A DNA stretch of 7,393 nt from NCBI GenBank assembly GCA_019246575.1, contig JAFAQG010000319.1, forward strand, positions 1 through 7,393, in the 5' to 3' direction. Shown in pieces: positions 1 through 6,000 of the stretch. A program made the translations under genes and the position numbers. The notes beneath the pieces are model-generated. The model searched no databases and was not told the origin of the DNA. It saw only the letters and a list, made by a program, of their open reading frames with translations. The DNA comes from Acidobacteriaceae bacterium (GTDB lineage: Bacteria > Acidobacteriota > Terriglobia > Bryobacterales > Bryobacteraceae). Position 1 is the first letter of the stretch. Each line of letters begins with the position of its first letter.

Positions 1-57
1 GCTATTTTTCCGCCCGCGCCCGATTCCTCCCGTGCCAGCATCGAGCCAGGAAATCGA

Positions 58-1197
58 ATGTCCGACAGCCCCGCCCAGGATGAAGCTCTCGATCTGCAGC
101 CCGATGCTGCGTTCGAAGAATTTTCCAAATCCTCGGCGTCGCACGGCAAGAAAAATCGGCGCAGCGCCGCCGGCAAAGACGGCTACCGCCTCAATGCCGT
201 CACCCACGGCTGCCCCGCCAACACCCTGATCATCGACGGCGAGAGCCAGCAGGACTACGACGCGCTCTATCACACCTGGATGTTGGCCTACGCGCCCGAG
301 TCCGGCGCCGAAGCCGAAATGGTCGAGCGCATCATCACCGCCAAATGGATCTTCGCGCGCAATGAGCGCCGCTTCGATGAAGTCGAAGCCGGCCTCGCCG
401 GCCGCCGCTTCCCCGATTGGTCCGACCAGGACCACAAACTCTATCAACTCGCTCTGCGCTACAAAACCGCCGCCGAGCGCTCCGTCACCCGCGCCATGAA
501 TGAATTAGAAAGTTACCGCAGCAACCGCAATCGCGAAACACAACACCTTGTCAAAGTTGTCAACGACAGCGAATGCCGCTTCCATAAAAAGGAAAAGTCT
601 TTCGAGAAAAACATCGAAAAGGCGGAAAAACACGGCATCGATACCGCGGAGGAGCGGGCCGAATTGGCCGCCCTACGCAAGCAGAAGGACGAAGCCGTCG
701 AAAAGGCGCGCCAAAGCCTCGCCGGACCCCCGCCGCCGCAGTCGCGCGCTCAGGCTCTGTTCCAAGGTCAATACCATCCCAAAAAGATGCGTAAGATCGC
801 GGTGCTCGATCAGTGGATTGAGATCACCGTCCAGGATGGCAAGACGGTCACCACGCTCCACCCGTCGAATGAACAGTTGATCAAGCGCGGTCAGCGCATG
901 TATCCGCCCCCGGAGCTCGTCTATCGGCGCTTCAACTTCGTCCATGGCGTTCCGGAAGAGTATCATTGGTGCATCTCCGATCCCGTCGCGCGGAAAAACG
1001 GCGGCTTTGGAACGCAGCGCATGAAGGTCGACACCTGGCTCGACGTCATCGACCGCGAAAAGCTGCGTGAAGATGGACACGTGGGCCCCACCGGCGTCGG
1101 CAACCTGCCGCGCTCGCAAGAACGCGGTGGCTGCGATTGCCCTACCTGCACCCAAAATCGCCAAATCCTCGAAAACCAAAAACAGGATCAGGCTTAA
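58..1197 (+). CDS. Protein of unknown function, Acidobacteria-type 'NALKHGL'-like N-terminal region, coiled coil and CxCxxC tail
   Basis: I do not recognise a function for this 379-residue protein. The ATG at 58 is preceded by a good Shine-Dalgarno sequence, AGGA at 48-51 with six bases of spacing, which supports this start. Residues 1-40 are low-complexity and basic. Residues 44-110, containing NAVTHGCPANTLIIDGE and an E-rich helix that follows, resemble the 'NALKHGL...LPGED' segment of hypothetical proteins that occur in many copies in Acidobacteriota; this likeness is from memory of the family. Residues about 130-220 are rich in Lys, Glu and Ala and probably form a coiled coil, ending in a PPPP linker at 224-227. 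Residues 240-350 look like a separate globular domain. The tail has Cys359, Cys361 and Cys364 (CDCPTC), which could bind metal. No signal peptide or membrane segment is visible. It stands alone, converging on the amidase gene. Confidence 0.85.
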   Translation: MSDSPAQDEALDLQPDAAFEEFSKSSASHGKKNRRSAAGKDGYRLNAVTHGCPANTLIIDGESQQDYDALYHTWMLAYAPESGAEAEMVERIITAKWIFARNERRFDEVEAGLAGRRFPDWSDQDHKLYQLALRYKTAAERSVTRAMNELESYRSNRNRETQHLVKVVNDSECRFHKKEKSFEKNIEKAEKHGIDTAEERAELAALRKQKDEAVEKARQSLAGPPPPQSRAQALFQGQYHPKKMRKIAVLDQWIEITVQDGKTVTTLHPSNEQLIKRGQRMYPPPELVYRRFNFVHGVPEEYHWCISDPVARKNGGFGTQRMKVDTWLDVIDREKLREDGHVGPTGVGNLPRSQERGGCDCPTCTQNRQILENQKQDQA

Positions 1198-1207
1198 AAG
1201 ACAGCAT

Positions 1208-1232
1208 CGGGGCCGCTCACCGGCCTCGCTTT
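1208..1232. terminator. GC-rich hairpin between convergent genes
   Basis: GGCCG at 1211-1215 pairs with CGGCC at 1221-1225 around a five-base loop. The stem extends outward by CGG (1208-1210) and TCG (1226-1228), with one G-U pair. Only a short TTT (1230-1232) follows on the plus strand, and CTTTT follows after seven bases on the minus strand. It fills most of the gap between two converging stop codons, so a two-way terminator is the likely role, although the weak T-tracts make efficiency uncertain. Confidence 0.45.
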
Positions 1233-2718
1233 AAATCATGGGTCTCCGGTTGCCATACTTCGTTGCCTGTTCGAACGCGTATGCCATCTGCAAAATGCTC
1301 CATTCATCGCGATGACGGCCCACAATCTGCAAACCGACCGGCAAACCCTCGGGCGTAAAGCCGCACGGCACGGAAATCGACGGATTCTCCACAATCGAAA
1401 TCATCCAACAGCACTTCATCCACTCGATGTAGCTGTTCATTTTGATCCCGTTGATCTCGGTCACATACGGCTGAGTCACATCGAACGGAGGAACCTGCGT
1501 GCTCGGAACAATGAAGTAGTCGTAGTGGGTCATGAACTGCCGCATCCGCTCCCAAACCTCGCTATGCTGCGTCTCCGCCTTCGCAATATCGGCGCCCGTC
1601 AGCTTCGATCCGCGTTCATACTCCCATATAATGGTGTCCTTCAACAAATCGCGATGCGCCCGAACATTCTCGGCTTGACTCGTCGCGAAGCCCCATGCTC
1701 GAAGTGTGTTGAATGCTTCATTGCCCCCTGTCAAATCGGGCTCTGCCTCCTCCACGATGCAGCCCAGGCTCTCGAAAATCTTGCGATTCGAATGCACCGT
1801 GTCGAGAATTCGGCGATCGAACGGAATCCCGCCGAAGCTCTTGAACCATGCAACACGCGTTCCTTTAAGGCTGCGTTCCAGATTTCTTGCAAAAAGCGAT
1901 CCCGGCTGTGTGATGGATATCGGACATCGCGGGTCGGGACCCGCCATGACGCTGAGCAGCAGCGCCGCATCGGAAACATTTCGAGCCATCGGACCATGAA
2001 CGGGAATCGTCGACCAGGCGTCGCCTATTGCTGCCGTTGCGATACGCCCCGGAGCCACGCGAAAACCGACTACATTGCTGAACGCCGCGGGATTTCTGAG
2101 CGAGCCGCCGCTATCGCTTCCGTCTGCAATCGGGATCATGCCGCACGCGAGGCTCACTGCCGCGCCGCCGCTGCTGCCCCCGCAGGTCTTGCTCAAATCG
2201 TAAGGGTTCTTCGTGACGCCGAAGACTTGATTGAACGTTTGAGACCCGGCGCCGAACTCGGGAGTGTTTGTCTTACCGATACTGATCGCGCCGGCCTGCT
2301 GGATGCGCTCCACCAGAATGGCGCTGTGCGCCGGCACGTAGTCCTTGAAAATCGGCGACCCAAACGTCGTGCGAATGCCGGCGGTCTCTACCAGGTCTTT
2401 ATGCGCAATCGGCAGTCCGTGGAGCGGGCCCAGTACGGCTCCTCGCGCCTGCGCTTCGTCGGCTCGCCGAGCCGTCTCCATCGCCTGATCCGCGATCAAC
2501 GTGACGATCGCGTTGACCTTCGGATTCAGCCGCTCGATTTGCTTCAGGTGCGCAGACAGGATTTCTTGTGCGCTCAAGGCTCTTTTGCGGACCAGGCGCA
2601 CCATCTCGACCGCCGTCATGCGGCAGATATCAGGTGTCTCCGCCGCGAACGCCTGGTTCGCCGCAGCCAAACCGACCAACTGTGTTGCCTGGCGTCGCGT
2701 GATGCCCTCTTCAGACAT
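1231..2718 (-). CDS. Amidase-signature family hydrolase with Tat-like leader
   Basis: This amidase would hydrolyse a carboxamide to a carboxylate and ammonia. Numbering from the TTG at 2724 (497 residues), the Ser-cisSer-Lys triad is visible: Lys109 in GLPIAHKD, cis-Ser184 in CGGSSGG and nucleophile Ser208 in GSDSGGSLR. The spacings of 75 and 24 residues equal those of fatty acid amide hydrolase. The glycine-rich signature runs from about 181 to 221, and the C-terminal NPSISVPCGF...GLPVGLQIVG block is intact, so the gene looks complete. An N-terminal TRRQATQLVGLAAANQAFA segment with an A-F-A cleavage-like site suggests Tat export, but the motif lacks the usual Phe. The reported start is the ATG at 2718; the in-frame TTG at 2724 overlaps the synthetase stop (TTGA). 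Neither start has a clear ribosome binding site, so coupling to the upstream gene is likely. The substrate cannot be read from sequence; GatA is unlikely, because GatB and GatC are absent and a leader is present. Confidence 0.93.
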   Translation of the reverse strand: MSEEGITRRQATQLVGLAAANQAFAAETPDICRMTAVEMVRLVRKRALSAQEILSAHLKQIERLNPKVNAIVTLIADQAMETARRADEAQARGAVLGPLHGLPIAHKDLVETAGIRTTFGSPIFKDYVPAHSAILVERIQQAGAISIGKTNTPEFGAGSQTFNQVFGVTKNPYDLSKTCGGSSGGAAVSLACGMIPIADGSDSGGSLRNPAAFSNVVGFRVAPGRIATAAIGDAWSTIPVHGPMARNVSDAALLLSVMAGPDPRCPISITQPGSLFARNLERSLKGTRVAWFKSFGGIPFDRRILDTVHSNRKIFESLGCIVEEAEPDLTGGNEAFNTLRAWGFATSQAENVRAHRDLLKDTIIWEYERGSKLTGADIAKAETQHSEVWERMRQFMTHYDYFIVPSTQVPPFDVTQPYVTEINGIKMNSYIEWMKCCWMISIVENPSISVPCGFTPEGLPVGLQIVGRHRDEWSILQMAYAFEQATKYGNRRPMI

Positions 2719-2720
2719 AT

Positions 2721-4166
2721 TCAATTGTAAGTAGCCAGCAAATGCTTTTGAATTTTTCCCAAGGCGTTGCGCGGCAGCTTATCGATCACGATAAATCTTC
2801 GTGGAACCTTAAACGACGCCAGCTTTTCACGGCAACGTTGTTCCATCGCTGCGGGCTCGAACGACGCTCTGGCCACGATAAAAGCGATGGGCACTTCGCC
2901 ACGGCGTTCGTCTCGTCGGGCGATGACTGCCGCCTCCGCAATCTCCGGCTGCTCTTGCAGGAATTCTTCAATTTCGCGTGGGTAGATGTTAAACCCGCCG
3001 GAGATGATCAAGTCGCTCTTGCGCCCGCTGAGCGTGTAGTAGCCGTCCTCGGAACGCGTCGCCAGATCGCCTGTCCGGAAGAAGCCGTCCACAAACGCCT
3101 TCCGCGTCTCGTTGTCCCGCCGCCAGTAGCCGGCAAAAATATTCGAACCACGCAAATAGACTTCTCCAGTTTCCCAATCGCCAACCGGATTACCGTCTTC
3201 ATTCAAGAGCCGAACGGAGACTCCGGGCAGCGGTACTCCGACAGTCCCGGCGCGACGTTCGCCAATGAGCGGGTTGCTCAAGTTCATAAGTGTCTCGCTC
3301 ATTCCGTACCGTTCGAGAATCGTGTGCCCGAATCGTTCCCGAAAATTTTCGAATACGCTCGCCGGCAGTGGAGCCGAGCCGGATACAAACAAGCGCATCG
3401 CCGATCCGATCGTCTGCGCCGTTGCATGCTCGAACTCCAGGAGCCGCACATACATCGTCGGCACGCCAAAAAACAGCGTCGGTCGGAAATCCAGGAACTC
3501 CTGTGCTGCGGTCTGATGGGCAAAGCGCTCGAGAAGCCGCATACGGCAGCCGCTCATCAGCCAGCAATGAATTCCGTTCCCCAGTCCATGTACATGGAAC
3601 AGCGGCAGCGCCAGAAGAAAACGATCCGCGACGGTAATTTGCCAGCATGCCAGCAGATTGATCGCGTTCGTAGCGAAGTTATTGTGCGTGAGCACCGCGC
3701 CTTTCGACGTTCCCGTCGTCCCGGATGTGTAAATGATCCCAGCGGGTGCATCGCCATCCAAGTGCACCGAGGGACGAGTATCCTGCGCCTGCTGCGTTTG
3801 CTCTGCCAGATCCGCTCGCGTCCACACCGGCAAATCCGTATTCATCCGCTCGTCCGATACCACCGCGCGTGGCTCCGCATCGCGCAAAATATGAGCGATC
3901 TCCCGGTGGCGATACAGAATGTTGATCGGCACAAAAATGACGCCGGTCTTCACGCACGCCAGGTAGAGGTCGATCATCTCGACGCAGTTCGGCAGATACA
4001 CGCACAACCTGTCTTTGGGCTCGAACCCGTTCCGGATCAGAAGCTGCGCGCAGCGATTGCTTCTAGAATCGAGATCTCCGAACGTATACGTCTGATCCTG
4101 AAACTCCAACGCGACTTCGTCCCGTCGCGTCCTGAACGACAGATCAAACAGCGCGGACAGGTTCAT
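2721..4166 (-). CDS. matB: MatB-like malonyl-CoA synthetase (AMP-forming acyl-CoA ligase)
   Basis: This 481-residue cytosolic ANL enzyme would activate a carboxylate with ATP and CoA through an acyl-adenylate. Motifs in order are the P-loop YTSGTTGTSKG (146-156), PLFHVHGL (188-195), GVPTMYVRLL (234-243), VSGSAPLP (261-268), ERYGMSETLMNLSNP (285-299), TGDL (365-368), the hinge region GRKSDLIISGGFNIYP (381-396) and catalytic Lys471 in LPRNALGK. The ERYGM-ET-MN-SNP stretch with the following GERRAGTVG, together with the short length, is typical of MatB/ACSF3 malonyl-CoA synthetases rather than long-chain ligases. Arg241 and Arg286 sit where MatB is thought to hold the distal malonate carboxylate; this placement is inference. 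The start is the ATG at 4166, with a weak GAAG upstream. A TACACT at 4214-4209 (minus) could be a -10 box, but no convincing -35 is seen. The gene is followed directly by the amidase. No malonyl-CoA decarboxylase or malonate carrier lies in the window. Confidence 0.88.
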   Translation of the reverse strand: MNLSALFDLSFRTRRDEVALEFQDQTYTFGDLDSRSNRCAQLLIRNGFEPKDRLCVYLPNCVEMIDLYLACVKTGVIFVPINILYRHREIAHILRDAEPRAVVSDERMNTDLPVWTRADLAEQTQQAQDTRPSVHLDGDAPAGIIYTSGTTGTSKGAVLTHNNFATNAINLLACWQITVADRFLLALPLFHVHGLGNGIHCWLMSGCRMRLLERFAHQTAAQEFLDFRPTLFFGVPTMYVRLLEFEHATAQTIGSAMRLFVSGSAPLPASVFENFRERFGHTILERYGMSETLMNLSNPLIGERRAGTVGVPLPGVSVRLLNEDGNPVGDWETGEVYLRGSNIFAGYWRRDNETRKAFVDGFFRTGDLATRSEDGYYTLSGRKSDLIISGGFNIYPREIEEFLQEQPEIAEAAVIARRDERRGEVPIAFIVARASFEPAAMEQRCREKLASFKVPRRFIVIDKLPRNALGKIQKHLLATYN

Positions 4167-4190
4167 AGCTTACTTCGTGCACGGGCAAAT

Positions 4191-4433
4191 GGCAGCATCG
4201 CTACGGAGAGTGTAGCTTGTTCGCAGCCACAGAAAGATGGCCGTGTGAATACCGCGGCGAACCCGCAACGAGCGAATTGGCAGTGACGGCTGCCGCCTTG
4301 CTCGCTTGGCCTATGCTTTCGCACGGGACTAGCCTGTTCGCCTTTTTGGGAATCGCTCTCACGTTGCCCGCTATTCCGACACGGCGTGTCGTGGAGGGGA
4401 GCATTGCTCACGCTGTTAACGGCAGCATTGCTG
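4191..4433. repeat. Three copies of a short AGCATYGCT motif, two of them near-palindromes
   Basis: GAGCATTGCTC at 4399-4409 and CAGCATTGCTG at 4423-4433 are each inverted repeats about a central T, with centres 24 bases apart. A third copy, GGCAGCATCGCT at 4191-4202, matches 4421-4432 in 11 of 12 bases and lies about 25 bases upstream of the synthetase ATG. The pattern could mark operators for a dimeric regulator of the synthetase-amidase pair. The motif is short, no regulator gene is nearby, and chance cannot be excluded. Confidence 0.25.
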
Positions 4434-4662
4434 TATCACCGCGGACGCTCTATCAGAAGCTGTACGATCCACTCGCCAACCGACTTTCGAAACTGCTTTT
4501 AGCCGGTGTTGCGCCGGTCGACAATCGGTTGTGTTTCAAGCGGTGCGAGACAGCTACGGGGCACTCTCGCTCCCTCAGATTCTGGAAGACAAGCGACAAA
4601 ACCTTGAGCGAGCATTCGCTAACGTCCAGTTTTGGGGCACGCTTCGTCGATTATTTTTTTAG
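4217..4662 (+). pseudogene. Possible relic of an IS4-type DDE transposase, frame-shifted
   Basis: The frame opening at 4217 contains LFAFLGIALTLP, then RRVVEGSIAHAVNG and VSPRTLYQKLYDPLANRLSK. This resembles the N-terminal segment of IS4-group transposases, where a helical region is followed by 'vSPqaLdqRl...'. After about 4510 the frame loses this character. The next frame (codons from 4519) reads QSVVFQAVRDSYGALSLPQIL, similar to the 'v.DST...LP..L' block around the first catalytic Asp, with the candidate Asp at 4549-4551. It continues to a TAG at 4660-4662. The join would need a one-base slip near 4510-4530. No terminal inverted repeats or remaining DDE motifs are seen. The match is by eye and weak; the 161-codon frame (4217-4702) could instead be a chance open frame or an unknown small gene. 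Confidence 0.25.
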
Positions 4663-4753
4663 CTCCCGCCGGATGAGCCTGAGCGTTCGCAGGCGCGTGT
4701 AGCTCGGACCTTATCGCCCGCAACTGCTGAACCTGCTCTTGCCCGCTCGCAAT

Positions 4754-5953
4754 CTATTTAGAACGGCCGGGAACGATGTCCGTTTGTGTGGCCGGTTCTG
4801 CAGCAGGAACGACACTTTCAGGCACACCTAGTTCGCGACGCACGATGTTGCAGCCCTGCGCGATGGCGCTCGCTTTATAGAAGGCGATCTCGCGATTACA
4901 GCCTTGACGTCCGAAGCCGCAGTCGCTCGAAACGATCAGGCGCTCGGCGGGAATGTACTTCAGCGCGTTGCGAATTTGCTCGGCAACTTCTTCGGGCCGG
5001 TCGGCCTGGAGCACGCGATGGCTTACGGCTCCAATGGCAATTTTCTTTTTGAGATCGTTTCGAAAGGGAGCGAAGAGATCGAGATCTTTTTGGCCGCGGT
5101 CTTTCATTTCGAGTGTCCACACATCGCCCCGGCATCGCTCCAAATAGATCTCGATGGAATTTGCGTAGCTCGTGTCTTCCATGACTCGCTGCATATTGGG
5201 ATTCCCCCAACATGTGTGGATCCAGAGTTCCACGTCATCCAGGCCCTGAACCTCGCGGTTGAACGCGTCGATCATGAACTTGACCTCTGAATGATCCTTG
5301 CCGAACGTGTTCGCCATAAAGTGGAAGGTCGGTTCTTCGATTTGAATGCAGCGGCAACCGGCATCGCGGAGAGCGAGTAACTCTTTATTCATTGCTTCCG
5401 CCATATCCCAGATGACCTGGCGCTTGTCTGTGTACTGATCCGTATGGATGTCGAGAAACAGCGCCATTACCTGCGAACAACAAGTACCGAACTTGAGCGG
5501 CTTGTGAGTGCGCGCCTGAGCCATGCGCCAGATCTTCGGATAATCGAGGGGGCGGCTCTGGATTTTCCCGACTACGTGAGGCCATCGCCAGCCGGTGTAG
5601 ATCTCGTTGAGCAGTGTGCCCGGCGGATAGTGCAACCACGGAGCGGTCGACTCTTCGGGCTGCAGGTAATCACCTTCGAAACCGGCCCAGCGTTGCAGCG
5701 GGTAGTGGTGCCAGGACCGGCCCCCCATATCTTCATCGAGGTGAAAATCGCCATGAGTTAAGACGTCGAGACCCGCGCGTTCCTGATCGCTGATCACAGT
5801 TGCCAGTGCATCCTGAAACTTCTCGCGAAAGCGGACGTCGAGCATGCACGTGTCGAGAGGCTTTCCCCACATGCTTACGTCGAACCATCGTGGACGCGGA
5901 AAGGAGCCGGTGGTAGTGCCGGGAAGCACCAGGTTATTGGTGGCGGTAAACAT
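4754..5953 (-). CDS. Core MetE-like (cobalamin-independent methionine synthase II family) methyltransferase
   Basis: This 399-residue protein matches the C-terminal catalytic (UROD-like TIM-barrel) half of MetE and lacks the N-terminal half of the roughly 750-residue classical enzyme. It opens with LPGTTTGSFPRPRW, like the start of the MetE catalytic domain. Probable zinc ligands are His246 and Cys248 (WIHTCWGN), Glu282 (TLEMKD) and Cys345 (SSDCGFGRQG); the Glu-to-Cys spacing is close to that of E. coli MetE. IEEPTFHF (205-212) is the usual barrel strand before the zinc site. The enzyme should move a methyl or alkyl group to a thiol such as homocysteine, but the donor is unknown: single-domain homologues include core methionine synthases and epoxyalkane:coenzyme M transferases. 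The ATG at 5953 has only a poor ribosome binding site. It lies 47 bases after the permease stop, so it may share that transcript. Confidence 0.88.
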   Translation of the reverse strand: MFTATNNLVLPGTTTGSFPRPRWFDVSMWGKPLDTCMLDVRFREKFQDALATVISDQERAGLDVLTHGDFHLDEDMGGRSWHHYPLQRWAGFEGDYLQPEESTAPWLHYPPGTLLNEIYTGWRWPHVVGKIQSRPLDYPKIWRMAQARTHKPLKFGTCCSQVMALFLDIHTDQYTDKRQVIWDMAEAMNKELLALRDAGCRCIQIEEPTFHFMANTFGKDHSEVKFMIDAFNREVQGLDDVELWIHTCWGNPNMQRVMEDTSYANSIEIYLERCRGDVWTLEMKDRGQKDLDLFAPFRNDLKKKIAIGAVSHRVLQADRPEEVAEQIRNALKYIPAERLIVSSDCGFGRQGCNREIAFYKASAIAQGCNIVRRELGVPESVVPAAEPATQTDIVPGRSK

Positions 5954-5964
5954 TATGATCCAGC

Positions 5965-5979
5965 AGGCATTGTATGCCT
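5965..5979. repeat. 15-base inverted repeat just upstream of the MetE-like gene
   Basis: AGGCAT (5965-5970) and ATGCCT (5974-5979) form a perfect inverted repeat around a three-base TGT, ending 12 bases before the start codon. A second small hairpin, CGCCT (5983-5987) with AGGCG (5995-5999), lies next to it, immediately after the permease stop. Together they occupy most of the 47-base gap. Neither has a T-tract, so they are not classical terminators; an operator or a structure near the ribosome binding site is possible. Confidence 0.35.
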
Positions 5980-6000
5980 ACGCGCCTCTCGATCAGGCGA

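Larger units (their letters stand above)
4167..4753. other. 587-base region without an intact gene
   Basis: This stretch separates the MetE-like gene from the synthetase start, so the two are probably not one transcript. It should contain the promoter of the synthetase-amidase pair; a weak TACACT lies about 43 bases upstream of the start. It also holds a possible decayed transposase on the plus strand, a repeated AGCATYGCT motif and a T-run (TTATTTTTTT) at 4651-4660. No tRNA, no convincing terminator for the MetE-like gene and no intact insertion sequence is visible. Confidence 0.7.

Noticed and set aside
1..57. Possible upstream coding sequence or promoter at the left edge
   Set aside because: Apart from the Shine-Dalgarno sequence at 48-51, nothing in these 57 bases gives a convincing promoter pair or reading frame.
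673..1179. Minus-strand open frame of 168 codons inside the first gene
   Set aside because: The plus-strand gene has a good ribosome binding site and a plausible domain layout; the antisense frame shows no motif and no start signal.
1312..2730. Long plus-strand open frame (472 codons) covering almost the whole amidase gene
   Set aside because: It is antisense to a gene with an intact catalytic triad, its translation is rich in Arg, His and Ala with no recognisable domain, and such frames arise readily opposite GC-rich codons.
2742..4286. Long plus-strand open frame (514 codons) covering the synthetase gene
   Set aside because: The opposite strand carries every ANL motif in order. The plus-strand translation has shadow-like composition and no motif.
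4651..4694. T-run at 4651-4660 with a nearby hairpin (GCCTG...CAGGC, 4677-4694) as a terminator
   Set aside because: On the plus strand the T-run precedes rather than follows the stem; for the minus-strand MetE-like gene the run is A-rich in RNA, so neither orientation gives a classical terminator.
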